A program made the translations under genes and the position numbers. Shown piece by piece: positions 24,252 to 34,066 of a DNA stretch of 64,000 nt (within the stretch, counting starts at the first letter, position 1; every line of letters begins with the position of its first letter). The notes beneath the pieces were generated by a model, which was not told the DNA's origin, searched no databases, and worked only from the letters and a program-made list of their open reading frames with translations. The DNA is from Clostridia bacterium (GTDB lineage: Bacteria; Bacillota; Clostridia; Oscillospirales; CAG-272), in the NCBI GenBank assembly GCA_017472255.1, contig JAFUQU010000038.1, forward strand, positions 124,001 to 188,000. The letters run 5' to 3'.

Positions 24252-26456
24252 TTATTCGGCAATAAAGTGCCATACACGGCTCTCGCCGTCTTTCCAGCCG
24301 CCGGTGAGATTCAGACCCGCATTCATCAGCAGCGCACCCGAATACTTGCGTCCGCTGGCGGTATCGGTGTAAATCTTCGCCGGGTCGAGGCCGCGCAGAC
24401 GGATGTAGCGGGAAATCGCAACCTGCGTGCGCATGACAACGTAAGTCAGCAAAATCTCGTTCTTGTCCTGCGATACCGATTCCCATGCCGCTGCGGAAGT
24501 GATGTTCGCCTTGTCCTCGGTGGGGTTGATCAGACGGTAGTAATCGCCGTCCTGAATCACGTTGTAATACTTGTGATAAGCCTCCACCTGCTGGCGTACC
24601 AGCGCGCGCTCGTCATCGGTCAGCTTGGTCAGGTCAAGCTCGTAACCGAAAGCGCCTGCCATAGCCACATCGCCTCGGGTCTTGAAGCTGGACGAACGTC
24701 CGGTCTGATGGTTGGGCGATGCCGACACGTGGGCGCTCATTGTGGACGGCGGATAAACGATGGAGGTACCGTACTGAATCTCCAAACGCTCCATGGCGTC
24801 GGTATCGTCGGATGTCCAGATCTGAGGGCTGTAGTAGAGCATACCGGGGTCAAAGCGTCCGCCGCCGCCCGAGCAGCCTTCCAGCAGCAGCTTCGGGAAC
24901 GCGGTCAGCAGCCGCTCCAGCAGCTCGTAGACGCCCAGCATATAGCGATGCGCCACCTCGCTCTGACGCTCCGGCGGAAGCAGATCGCTGCCCACCTCGG
25001 TCAGATTGCGGTTGAAGTCCCACTTCACATACTCGATGTTGGCGGAGGACAGAATCTTGTACATCTGATTGAAGATGTTGTCACGAACATCCGCGCGGGA
25101 CATATCCAGCACGTACTGGCGGCGTCCGATGGAGCGCTCCCGTCCGTTCACGTGCAGGCACCAGTCGGGATGAGCGCGGTAGAGGTCGGAATTCGGGGAG
25201 ATCATCTCCGGCTCGAACCAGATACCGAACTTCAGACCCAGCGCGTTCACACGATCAACCAGGCTCTTGAGACCGCCTTTCAGCTTGCTTTCATTGACAT
25301 ACCAGTCGCCCAGCGAGCAGTCGTCGTTGTTGCGCACGCCAAACCAACCGTCGTCCATGACGAACATCTCAATGCCCAGATCGGCGGCATCCTTCGCGAT
25401 GGCAACCAGCTTGTCGTCGTCGAAGTTGAAGTAGGTGCCTTCCCAGTTGTTGACCAGAATCGGGCGCTTCTTTGTCTTCCACTCGCCGCGGCAGAGATTG
25501 TGGCGGTAGAGCTTGTGGTAGGTGCGGCTCATGCCGCCCACGCCGTTGTTCGAATAAACCATCGCCACCTCAGGTGCGGTGAAGGTTTCGCCCGGCTCAA
25601 GCAGCCAGCCGAAGTCCTCGGGATTGATGCCCAGCAGCACACGGGTGGAGCGCATACAATCCACCTCGATCTCGGCAGCGAAATTGCTGGAATAAACCAG
25701 CGAGAAGCCGTAGACCTCGCCGCTCTCCTCGGTGTAGCCGTCGCGGGCGAGGGCTACGAAGGGATTGTTGTTGTGGCTGGAGGAACCGCGCTTGGAGTGG
25801 ATGCCCTGCAAACCGAACTCCAGATGGCGCTTAACCAACGTGCGCTCCTTGGCCCAGCGTCCCTGTAGGTGGAGCAGCTCGAAGTCGCTGTCGTTGAAGT
25901 CCACCGCCGTGGAATGGATGCGTTCGATACGGAAGGATTTGTCGGAGGTGTTGGTCACGCGGACGCTGCGGGTGATGACGTCCAACTTTGTGAAGACGGT
26001 GTAGAGGATAACAACCTGGGCACCGGTCAGCTCGTCCACGCAGGTCAGCTCCAGCGTGTCGGCTTCATCGTCGCTGTTTACGTAGGTCGCGGGCAGACCG
26101 GGCAGACCGGGCTTTCCTGCATAGATTTTGTGGGATTTGTAGCGGATATCGGTGGCAGAGCTGCCGGTAGCGCCGCGAATGGACAGCGCCGACACGCGGA
26201 AGTCGCTGATGCCGTTGGTGGGGTACTCCAGCCAGGTGGTATCCAGCGTCATGCCCTTTTCCTCGGGGCTTGCCACGTTGGCGCTGAAGGATGCGCTGTG
26301 CAGGTTCAGGCGCAGGTAATCCAGATCGGTGTCCGGCACCGACGCGCCGTAGTAGAGATGGAGCAGGTAGCCCTTGGGGCTGACCTTGAAGACATAGCTC
26401 GACGAGGGAGTGTCGAGTTTGAAGGTTTGTCTTTCGGTATCGAAGATAATAGCCAT
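24252..26456 (-). CDS. GH36 alpha-galactosidase
   Basis: A 734-aa cytoplasmic (no signal peptide) alpha-galactosidase that releases terminal galactose from raffinose-type sugars or galactosylated glycans. An N-terminal beta-sandwich (about residues 1-330) precedes a TIM barrel with VKWDFNR (nucleophile Asp, about residue 480) and WTSDDTDAMERL (acid/base Asp, about residue 545), plus CSGGGGRFDPGML; these are GH36 signatures. The ATG at 26456 has AGGAG 7 nt upstream; the 32-residue in-frame upstream extension runs across the promoter and is not coding. Confidence 0.94.
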   Translation of the reverse strand: MAIIFDTERQTFKLDTPSSSYVFKVSPKGYLLHLYYGASVPDTDLDYLRLNLHSASFSANVASPEEKGMTLDTTWLEYPTNGISDFRVSALSIRGATGSSATDIRYKSHKIYAGKPGLPGLPATYVNSDDEADTLELTCVDELTGAQVVILYTVFTKLDVITRSVRVTNTSDKSFRIERIHSTAVDFNDSDFELLHLQGRWAKERTLVKRHLEFGLQGIHSKRGSSSHNNNPFVALARDGYTEESGEVYGFSLVYSSNFAAEIEVDCMRSTRVLLGINPEDFGWLLEPGETFTAPEVAMVYSNNGVGGMSRTYHKLYRHNLCRGEWKTKKRPILVNNWEGTYFNFDDDKLVAIAKDAADLGIEMFVMDDGWFGVRNNDDCSLGDWYVNESKLKGGLKSLVDRVNALGLKFGIWFEPEMISPNSDLYRAHPDWCLHVNGRERSIGRRQYVLDMSRADVRDNIFNQMYKILSSANIEYVKWDFNRNLTEVGSDLLPPERQSEVAHRYMLGVYELLERLLTAFPKLLLEGCSGGGGRFDPGMLYYSPQIWTSDDTDAMERLEIQYGTSIVYPPSTMSAHVSASPNHQTGRSSSFKTRGDVAMAGAFGYELDLTKLTDDERALVRQQVEAYHKYYNVIQDGDYYRLINPTEDKANITSAAAWESVSQDKNEILLTYVVMRTQVAISRYIRLRGLDPAKIYTDTASGRKYSGALLMNAGLNLTGGWKDGESRVWHFIAE

Positions 26457-26490
26457 GTATATTCTCCTGTATAAAAATTGAATCAATGTA

Positions 26491-26519
26491 ATTATAACAG
26501 ATCTCTCACAAAAGGTCAA
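26491..26519 (-). promoter_or_regulatory. Promoter of the GH36 gene
   Basis: TTGACC (26514-26519) and TATAAT (26491-26496) on the minus strand, 17-bp spacing, about 30 nt before the ATG. Confidence 0.8.
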
Positions 26520-26591
26520 TAGTGGAAACGCACATTTCTCAAAAATAAGCAAAAAAACTTCGATATTATGACTTTATACACAAATATGCCC

Positions 26592-26620
26592 TTGATTTCG
26601 TGATGCGGGTCTGCTATAAT
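26592..26620 (+). promoter_or_regulatory. Promoter of the tandem subtilase genes
   Basis: TTGATT (26592-26597) and TATAAT (26615-26620) with 17-bp spacing; GAAAGG precedes the ATG at 26658. Confidence 0.75.
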
Positions 26621-26657
26621 AAAAGCATTCGAATAAAAAATACGAAAGGGTTATCCC

Positions 26658-29600
26658 ATGAAAAAACAGATCGTATCCCTTTTTACCGCCGCCTTGCTGC
26701 TATCGGGCATGACGGTGTACGCCGCCCCCGATACAGGCGAAGCCATCGACGTGATCGTTGAATTCACCCAGCCCACAGGCGTGGACGCCGCCGAATGGAC
26801 GGAAGCCTGTGTTTCCCGCATTGACGACAGCCTCGGCTCGGCGGTAATTGGCTATCAATACGATACCCTGCTCTGCGGCGCGCAGATCACGCTGCCGGAA
26901 TCCCACGCCGCATGGCTTCAATCCTTCGATTTCGTGGAGCAGGTCTATGTCAGCGGCTCCTACGAAGCCCTGTCCGCCGAGCAGTCGGAATACGCCATGA
27001 CCGCCGCCGAGCTGATCGGGTTCAGCGAGGACATCACGCTCACCGGCAAAGGCGTGCTTGTGGCCGTCATCGACACCGGCTGCGATACCTCCCACGCCGC
27101 TTTCTCTGGAGACGGCATCACGCAGAAGTTGAACCGCTCACAGCTTTCCCAGCTGACGCAAGCCCGCCGCCTGAACGCTTCCCGCTACGGCTACGGCGCG
27201 TCCGCGCTGTATGTCAGCGCAAAAATCCCCTTCGCCTTTGACTACAGCTCCCATGACACCGATTTGACCTCTGTCTCCAACCATGGAACCCATGTGGCGG
27301 GCATCATCGGCGCCGTCCCTACGGAAGGCAGCGAGATGCAGGGCATCGCGCCCGGCTGTCAGCTGATCATGATGAAGGTCTTTGACGATGCGGCTTCCTC
27401 CGCCGCCGATACCACCATCATCGCCGCCATGGAGGACGCCATCAAGCTGGGCGCGGATGTCATCAACCTGAGCCTGGGACGTTACGCAGGCTCTGCCAAC
27501 GTACAGCAGATCATCGGCATGGACGCGCTGATCGAAAAAGCCCGGGACGCCGGCTGTATCGTAGTCTGCGCAGCTGGCAACGAGAGTGTCTCCACCGCCG
27601 CCGGTGAATACGCCGAAAGCGACGGCATCACCCTTCCCTCGGCGGACTATACCGACTACGGAACGGTCAGCTATCCCTCCGCCGCCGAGTTTTCCTTCGC
27701 GGTGGGCAGCATCGACAATCTGGTGCAGTACGGCGAATTCTTCCGTCTTGCCAACGACGGGGACTCCGCGTTTTACTATTCGGACACCAACGAACAGAGT
27801 GGCGTTTTGAAAAAATCCTTTGCCGAGCAGTTTGACGGACGCACGCTGGAATATGTGGTTGTCCCGGGACTGGGCGAGGAAGCTGATTACGAAGGGCTGC
27901 GCGTCAAGGGCAAGCTGGTGCTTGTTCAGCGCGGCACCACAACCTTCGTGGATAAAGCCAACATCGCCGCGTCCAAGGGCGCGGTGGGCATGATCGTCTG
28001 GAACAACGTGGAGGATGATTCCATTAACATGGAGCTGACCGGGGCAAAAATCCCCGCCATCGCCATCAGCATGGAAGACGGCGAGACGCTGAAAGCCGCA
28101 AAGAGCCGCAAGCTGACCTTCGATGACGAATTCTACCTGATTCAGAATTCCGAAACCGCCGGGCAGCTGTCCGATTATACATCCTGGGGCTGCACACCTT
28201 CGCTCACCCTGAAGCCCGACCTCATCGCCGTTGGCGGCAGCGTGCTCAGCACCATCAGCAGCGGGTACGGCGGAATGTCCGGCACCTCCATGGCGGCGCC
28301 CCAGATCACGGGCGTCTGCGCGCTGCTCATCGAACAGCTCAACGCCTCCGCCAAGCTCATGGAGCCTGCCGCGCGGATTGAAAAAATCCGCACAATCCTG
28401 ATGAACACCGCCGTCCCGCTGACGCAGGAAAACGGCGTGGAATATTCCCCCCGCGCACAGGGGGCGGGACTGGTGAATCTCCCCGCCGCGCTGAACGCCG
28501 GACTGTCGGTTACATACGCCTTCAACGGCAAACCGAAGGCTGAGCTGCTCGACCTGATCGGCGATACCATGTATCTGGATGTGACGCTGGAAAACCTCAC
28601 CGACGAACCGTTGGAAGCGGCGGTCAGCGTCACGCTGACCAGCGATGGCTATACCGAGCTGGAAGTGGACGGTGAAAAGCATTGGTTCTCCACGCTGGAA
28701 GCCACCGCCGACAGCCTGTCGGTCATCACCGCCGACAAAAGCGGCAATCTGAACCGCGCCGCCGAAAGCTTCGAGCCGCTGACGATAACGCTGGAAGCCG
28801 GTGAATCGGTGACGCTGCCGATTCTCGTCTCGCTGGACGAGGACTATCACGCCTCGCTGGACGAAATCTTCACCAACGGACATTTCGTCGAGGGCTATGT
28901 CTGGTGTGAAACGGCGGACGGCACCTATTCCCTGCCTTACATGGGCTATGTGGGCGACTGGTCGACCGCGCCGGTGCTGGACGCGGACATTTACGGGGAG
29001 GGCTTTTCCCAGTTCGGCGGCAGCTCCTTTGTCACCTCGGTGGAGGGAACCTATGTTACCGCCGGAACCAACGCATTCAGCAGTGATCCGGTATACCATG
29101 ACAGTCTGCTGGCCTTCTCGCCCAACGGCGACACGGCGGGCGACACCCTCTATCTGAGCGGAAAATTCCTGCGCAACGCGGCGGCAAGCGAGCTGGTCGT
29201 GCGTGACAGCGAAGGAAACGTGGTTTACAGCCAGACCGGGCTGAGCGGCTATCAGACCAAAGCCGGTCCCAGCGCGCTCTATTACTTTACCTTCTACTGG
29301 AACGGCAGCGACGGACGCAATCTGCGCTACATTCTGCCCGACGGCAGCTATACCGTAGAATGCACCTTCACCCTGGATTTCAGCGCAGGGCTGACCCAGA
29401 CCTACAGCTGGCCGGTGGTGCTGGATACCGAGAAGCCGACCGTCAGTGAAATCACTTACGATGAAGCCTCCCGCACCCTGTCCCTGACCGCATCGGACAA
29501 CCATGCCATTCAGTATATCAAGGTATACTCCGGCACGGTTGAGGACGCATACAAGCAGATTATCACCGACGCCGTTCCCGACGAGGACGGTCTGTGCAGC

Positions 29601-29708
29601 GTCAGCTTCGATCTGTCCGATTACGAGGGCGAATCGATCTACTACGAGGTCATCGATCAGGCCTTCAATCCGCTGGTGGGCAGCCTTTCGCTGACCCCCG
29701 CCGCATAA
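26658..29708 (+). CDS. Secreted S8 subtilisin-like protease, lactocepin/C5a-peptidase type
   Basis: A 1016-aa secreted serine protease. After the signal peptide (cleavage near VYAAPD) and propeptide comes the S8 domain with catalytic Asp139 in VAVIDTGCD, His209 in NHGTHVAG, the oxyanion Asn in CAAGNES and the Ser in GTSMAAPQ (about residue 544). A protease-associated insert (VLVQRGTTTFVDKANIA) lies between Asn and Ser. A long C-terminal beta-rich part follows, with FlgD/Fn3-like segments (LLAFSPNGDTAGDTLYL, then PDGSYTVECTFTLD). No wall anchor or lipobox is seen. It probably degrades host or dietary proteins. The next paralogue begins 9 nt downstream. Confidence 0.92.
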   Translation: MKKQIVSLFTAALLLSGMTVYAAPDTGEAIDVIVEFTQPTGVDAAEWTEACVSRIDDSLGSAVIGYQYDTLLCGAQITLPESHAAWLQSFDFVEQVYVSGSYEALSAEQSEYAMTAAELIGFSEDITLTGKGVLVAVIDTGCDTSHAAFSGDGITQKLNRSQLSQLTQARRLNASRYGYGASALYVSAKIPFAFDYSSHDTDLTSVSNHGTHVAGIIGAVPTEGSEMQGIAPGCQLIMMKVFDDAASSAADTTIIAAMEDAIKLGADVINLSLGRYAGSANVQQIIGMDALIEKARDAGCIVVCAAGNESVSTAAGEYAESDGITLPSADYTDYGTVSYPSAAEFSFAVGSIDNLVQYGEFFRLANDGDSAFYYSDTNEQSGVLKKSFAEQFDGRTLEYVVVPGLGEEADYEGLRVKGKLVLVQRGTTTFVDKANIAASKGAVGMIVWNNVEDDSINMELTGAKIPAIAISMEDGETLKAAKSRKLTFDDEFYLIQNSETAGQLSDYTSWGCTPSLTLKPDLIAVGGSVLSTISSGYGGMSGTSMAAPQITGVCALLIEQLNASAKLMEPAARIEKIRTILMNTAVPLTQENGVEYSPRAQGAGLVNLPAALNAGLSVTYAFNGKPKAELLDLIGDTMYLDVTLENLTDEPLEAAVSVTLTSDGYTELEVDGEKHWFSTLEATADSLSVITADKSGNLNRAAESFEPLTITLEAGESVTLPILVSLDEDYHASLDEIFTNGHFVEGYVWCETADGTYSLPYMGYVGDWSTAPVLDADIYGEGFSQFGGSSFVTSVEGTYVTAGTNAFSSDPVYHDSLLAFSPNGDTAGDTLYLSGKFLRNAAASELVVRDSEGNVVYSQTGLSGYQTKAGPSALYYFTFYWNGSDGRNLRYILPDGSYTVECTFTLDFSAGLTQTYSWPVVLDTEKPTVSEITYDEASRTLSLTASDNHAIQYIKVYSGTVEDAYKQIITDAVPDEDGLCSVSFDLSDYEGESIYYEVIDQAFNPLVGSLSLTPAA

Positions 29709-29717
29709 GGAGGGCTT

Positions 29718-32700
29718 ATGAAAAAGCTATATACCATTGCAGCGCTGCTGCTCTGTACTGTGCTCCTGCCCACGCCCCTTTCGGCGGCGGAGGAAGAGCG
29801 AGTGCAGGTGCTTATCTCGGCAGACAATCCCGGTGAAGGCTTCGCCGCTCTGCAGGCCGTCTGCCCGGACAGCGAGCTGATCGCAGGCTATGACCTGCTG
29901 TTCTCCGGGTTCGCCGCCGAAATTCCGTCCTACGCCCTTACGGCGGTGGACGCGCACTTTGAATACACCATCGCCGGAAGCTACCTGCCGCAGACAATCG
30001 ACGAGGGCACGGACATCGCCGCTGCCGTCACCGAAGCTGCCGATACGGATTACAACGGCGAGGGAATGTGCATTGCACTGCTTGACACTGGCTTCGTACT
30101 AACCCATGAGAGCTTTATCCTCACCCACGATTCGCCTAAGCTGACAAAAGAAAGCGTGGACACGCTGATTCCATCCCTGTCGATGTACAGCGCCGATGCC
30201 GAGCCGGTATCCTATTATGTCAGCGCAAAAATCCCCTTCGCCTACAACTACGCCGACAACAGCGCCGATGTATCCGGACTGCCTTCCCACGGCACAGCCA
30301 TGCTCTCGGCAGCGGCGGGCAACGCCGCCAATCTGCCCGAGCGTCAGGACGGTGAAGCCCCCGAAGCCCAGGTGCTGGCCATGAAGGTCTACTCGGACAT
30401 CCACGGAACAGCCACCGAAGCGTCGCTGCTGTCGGCCATGGAGGACGCGGTTAAGCTGGGCGCGGATGTGATCTGTCTGTCCCTTGGCGAAGCCTGCGGC
30501 TTCGCGGACAGCTCGGTTTCGGGCGTTTCCCTGAGCGCCGCCATCGCCAAAGCGGAGGAAATGGGCGTGATCGTCGTCGCCTCCGCCGGAAACAGCGGCA
30601 AGCACGGAAAGGAAAGTGTCTACGACGAGGAATACGCCATCTCATCCCCCACCACCGACAACCCCGACAACGGCACGATCTACTATCCCGGCAGCGTACC
30701 CGAGGTCTTCTGCGCGGGAAGCGCCGAAAGCAACATCGTCACCGCCGACTGCCTGCTTCTGCCCGACGGAACCAAGCTTCCCTACGGCGATTCCAACTAT
30801 ATGTACACCCTACCCAGCGGCGGGAAGAGCTTTACCGCCCATTTCGCCGGTCAGACGCTGGAATACGTCTTTGTGCGCAGCTTCGGCGATACCGAGGATT
30901 TCCCCGCCGATGTGGATTTCACCGGTAAGCTGGCGGTCATCGACCGGGGCAGCATCACCTTCAACGAAAAGACGCAGAACGCCGCCGCACGGAGTGCAGT
31001 GGGCGTCATCATCATCGATAACCAGCCCGACCCGCAGTCGGCGTTGTCGGTGAAGATGGATTTAACCGAAGCACCCATTCCGGCGATTATCGTTTCCGCC
31101 GCGTCGGGCACACTGCTCCGGGAAGCCCCCGTCCATCAGATCACGGTGGATCCCGCGCAGAAATATTCGGAAAAACGCCGCGAAACGCCCACCCCCTCCA
31201 CCTTCACCGCCCGGGGCGTCACACCTGAATTGACGCTGAAGCCGGATATCACGGTGGTAGGCGAATATGTGGAATGCGCATCCTATGACGGCACCTATAA
31301 GACCTACAGCGGCACATCGGTGTCGGCGGCACGGCTGGCGGGCATGAGCGTATGTGTCAAGCAGCGTCTGATCGCCGAGGAAGGCAGCGCGTCTCCGTCC
31401 CGCGTTAAGAACCTGCTGGTATCGTCGGCACAGCTTATGACCCAACTGGCGGGCGGTCTGCCCTATTCGCCCCGCACGCAGGGCGGCGGCTCGGTCGATC
31501 TGAGCGGAGCGCTAAACGCAGGCATTCTGCTTTCCTCCGATGGCAATCATAAGATCGAATGCGGCGAGACGGACGGACGCTGGCTCAGCTTCAGCATCAC
31601 CGCCGAAAATCTCACCGACAGCGATCAGCTTTGCACGCTGGATGCCCTTGTGGGCGGCAGCAGCTACGACAGCTTCACCTTCAGCGAGCTGGACACGGCC
31701 AAAGAAGGCGAAACCACGTTAGCCGAACGGCTGGGCAAACAGCTCTCCGACACCATCAGCTTTGCTTCGGAGTTTACTTCCTTTCAGAATGCCCGCGTCA
31801 TGATCGGCGACCTCTACTACCAGCTCAACGCCGACGCTTCCGATTATGATCCCTATACCTTCACGCTGAAAGCCAATTCCAGCACAACCATCCGCGTGTC
31901 GGTGCTGCTGGATGAGGAAACTTACAGGGAGTACAACGACATCTTCTCCAACGGCTGCTTTCTGGAGGGCTATATCCGCCTGACCACGGAGAACGAGCAG
32001 GCGTCCATCCCCTTCATCAGCTTTATGGGCGACTGGGGACAGGCGCCTGCGCTGGACGCTTCGGTCTATGACGGCGTTGAGGCGGTTTACGCCCCGACCA
32101 GCTTCTACCGCTCGGTTTACACCGGACACTACAGCGGCGAAATGACGTTGGGAACCAATCCCTTCCTGAAGGTCTCCATTCCCGACGGCGACGCGCTTGT
32201 TTTCTCACCGGTTGTGGATGGCAGCGACCGCGCCATCTGGCTCGATCTGGGACTGCTGCGCAGTATATCGGACGCGGAACTGTCCATCACCGACGAATCC
32301 GGCAAGGAAGTCTGGCGCCAGGAACATGAGCAGATCATCCGCACCTTCCTTGACCCCGACACCGGCATGATGACCAGCGCCCGTCTCAGGCTGTGGGACG
32401 GACGCGCCATGGACAACAGCGCGTATATCTATCCCGACGGATTGTACACACTAACCCTCTCCTACCGCGTCGCCGCTTCGGACACATACCGGAAGGCATC
32501 CTGGACAATCCGTTTGGACACGGAGAAGCCGTCAGCGACTTACAAACTGGCTCAGAACGGCGAGGACTGGATTCTGATCGTCACCGCCGAAGACAATTAC
32601 TGCCCGGCCGAAGTTGTGGTCAGCGATATGTACGACGCGCTTGCCGACGTGATTCATCCGCTGAACGAGGAAAATATCGCTGTCTTTGACCTCCGCAATA

Positions 32701-32792
32701 TGACCGATCGGTATATTTATATCGAGGTCTACGATCTGGCGATGAATTCTCAGATGATCCGAATTGACAATCCCAACTATATCGAAGAATGA
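29718..32792 (+). CDS. Secreted S8 subtilisin-like protease, tandem paralogue
   Basis: A 1024-aa paralogue of the preceding protease with the same layout: signal peptide ending near PLSAAEE, Asp in ALLDTGF (about residue 123), His in LPSHGTAML (about 193), oxyanion Asn in ASAGNSG, a protease-associated insert (LAVIDRGSITFNEK) and C-terminal beta domains. The catalytic serine region reads GTSVSAARLAG (about residue 533) instead of the usual GTSMAAP, so the Ser is kept but its surroundings are changed. It ends at a strong terminator and is co-transcribed with the first protease. Confidence 0.9.
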   Translation: MKKLYTIAALLLCTVLLPTPLSAAEEERVQVLISADNPGEGFAALQAVCPDSELIAGYDLLFSGFAAEIPSYALTAVDAHFEYTIAGSYLPQTIDEGTDIAAAVTEAADTDYNGEGMCIALLDTGFVLTHESFILTHDSPKLTKESVDTLIPSLSMYSADAEPVSYYVSAKIPFAYNYADNSADVSGLPSHGTAMLSAAAGNAANLPERQDGEAPEAQVLAMKVYSDIHGTATEASLLSAMEDAVKLGADVICLSLGEACGFADSSVSGVSLSAAIAKAEEMGVIVVASAGNSGKHGKESVYDEEYAISSPTTDNPDNGTIYYPGSVPEVFCAGSAESNIVTADCLLLPDGTKLPYGDSNYMYTLPSGGKSFTAHFAGQTLEYVFVRSFGDTEDFPADVDFTGKLAVIDRGSITFNEKTQNAAARSAVGVIIIDNQPDPQSALSVKMDLTEAPIPAIIVSAASGTLLREAPVHQITVDPAQKYSEKRRETPTPSTFTARGVTPELTLKPDITVVGEYVECASYDGTYKTYSGTSVSAARLAGMSVCVKQRLIAEEGSASPSRVKNLLVSSAQLMTQLAGGLPYSPRTQGGGSVDLSGALNAGILLSSDGNHKIECGETDGRWLSFSITAENLTDSDQLCTLDALVGGSSYDSFTFSELDTAKEGETTLAERLGKQLSDTISFASEFTSFQNARVMIGDLYYQLNADASDYDPYTFTLKANSSTTIRVSVLLDEETYREYNDIFSNGCFLEGYIRLTTENEQASIPFISFMGDWGQAPALDASVYDGVEAVYAPTSFYRSVYTGHYSGEMTLGTNPFLKVSIPDGDALVFSPVVDGSDRAIWLDLGLLRSISDAELSITDESGKEVWRQEHEQIIRTFLDPDTGMMTSARLRLWDGRAMDNSAYIYPDGLYTLTLSYRVAASDTYRKASWTIRLDTEKPSATYKLAQNGEDWILIVTAEDNYCPAEVVVSDMYDALADVIHPLNEENIAVFDLRNMTDRYIYIEVYDLAMNSQMIRIDNPNYIEE

Positions 32793-32796
32793 GCAA

Positions 32797-32834
32797 AGAG
32801 CCTTCGCGTCACCGCGAAGGCTCTCCCTGTTTTT
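32797..32834. terminator. Convergent intrinsic terminator after the subtilase pair
   Basis: A perfect 12-bp stem (32797-32808 with 32813-32824) and loop TCAC, then a T-tract. The loop contains the stop codon of ytvI on the opposite strand. Confidence 0.88.
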
Positions 32835-33906
32835 CCCGCCATACCGATATGGCGATGGACAGGCTGATGGGCAGCAGAAACAATCCCACAATCCCGAACA
32901 GCTTGGTGCCCACGAACATGGACATCAGCGTCACCAGCGGGTTCAAACCCATCTGCCGCCCTACGATTTTCGGCTCGATGATGTTGCGCACCACCGAAAT
33001 CACGCCCCAGGTCAGCAAAAGCCCAATTGCCGTCCGATAATCCTGCCGAATCAGCCCGATGAGCGCCCACGGAAGCAGGATGCCGCCTGTACCGAGTACA
33101 GGAAGCACATCGAACAAAGCAATCACCACCGCCATCATGAAGGGACGTCCAATCCCGGTCAGCGTCAATCCCAGAAACAGTTCGCCAAAGGTGATGAGCA
33201 TGATCAGCGAATAGGAGCGCAGGTATTTGACAATGATGGAGAAAAACTTATCCCGCAGCCCGGTCATGACCTCCACCGCCCGCGACGGCAGATGCGCTTT
33301 CAGAAAGGACAGAATCTTCTCGTAATCCACGGTAAAGAAGAAGCTGGAGATCACAGCAAAAACCAGATTCACCACGACGCCCGGAATCGCCGCCGCCACA
33401 GAGGACAGCTTTGTCAGGGCTTTCACTGAAATATCCGACACCGCCGTTCCCAGCGAGCTTCGGATCGACGTGAAAATCCCGCCCAGATCGGCGGCAAAAC
33501 GATCGCTGACAAAGCGGTCATCCAGCTTGGCGATCAATCCGTTGATGGTGTCGAACAGCTTGCCCAGCGCCGGTTCGATGGTATCGGCGTAGATGCCCGG
33601 AAGCTCGCTGGAAAACTCACCGATCATCACCACCACCCGTACTACCAGAATGGTCAACAGCATACCGATGGTCGCATAAAAGAGAAGCAGCAGAAGAATT
33701 CCGGCAGGCTTCCGCTTCATATCATACCGTTTTCCCAGATACCGCAGCAGCGGATTGAGGGATGCCGCGATGAGAAAGCCAATCAAAAAGGGCATCACCA
33801 CAAAAATCGCGTACTTGAACAGCAGATAAACCGCTCCGGCAATGATCAGCCAGAACAGGGTATTGACAATGAAGCGAACCTTCTTTTCGATACGCATTCC
33901 TCCCAT
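32809..33906 (-). CDS. ytvI: AI-2E-family permease, sporulation integral membrane protein YtvI type
   Basis: A 365-aa polytopic membrane protein with about seven or eight hydrophobic segments, a soluble loop (about residues 95-165) after the first pair, and the family-typical segments PFLIGFLIAASLNPLLRYLGKRY and GGILLPWALIGLI. YtvI homologues are expressed in sporulation in Bacillus, but the biochemical role is not established; AI-2E family members act as exporters or ion antiporters. Several start codons are possible (33906, 33897). A good ribosome-binding site with normal spacing is not evident for either. Confidence 0.82.
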   Translation of the reverse strand: MGGMRIEKKVRFIVNTLFWLIIAGAVYLLFKYAIFVVMPFLIGFLIAASLNPLLRYLGKRYDMKRKPAGILLLLLFYATIGMLLTILVVRVVVMIGEFSSELPGIYADTIEPALGKLFDTINGLIAKLDDRFVSDRFAADLGGIFTSIRSSLGTAVSDISVKALTKLSSVAAAIPGVVVNLVFAVISSFFFTVDYEKILSFLKAHLPSRAVEVMTGLRDKFFSIIVKYLRSYSLIMLITFGELFLGLTLTGIGRPFMMAVVIALFDVLPVLGTGGILLPWALIGLIRQDYRTAIGLLLTWGVISVVRNIIEPKIVGRQMGLNPLVTLMSMFVGTKLFGIVGLFLLPISLSIAISVWREKQGEPSR

Positions 33907-34066
33907 TTACTTTCATTTCTATAATATTATGTGCATTCCCGGTAAATATTCTTCCTGTGTGACGAAAAATCAAAAAATATTCACACAGTGTTCATTTTCC
34001 TCCCACAATGTGGTGATACTATATTAAGAGGTACTATTTCAAAATATTTTTTATCGGAGGATAATC

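Noticed and set aside
24243..25868. 541-codon plus-strand open frame opposite GH36
   Set aside because: It starts inside the convergent terminator region and reads antisense through conserved GH36 catalytic motifs; no protein family is evident.
27138..29504. 788-codon minus-strand open frame opposite the first subtilase
   Set aside because: Antisense shadow; the subtilase has the complete catalytic set and this frame has neither a ribosome-binding site nor a family motif.
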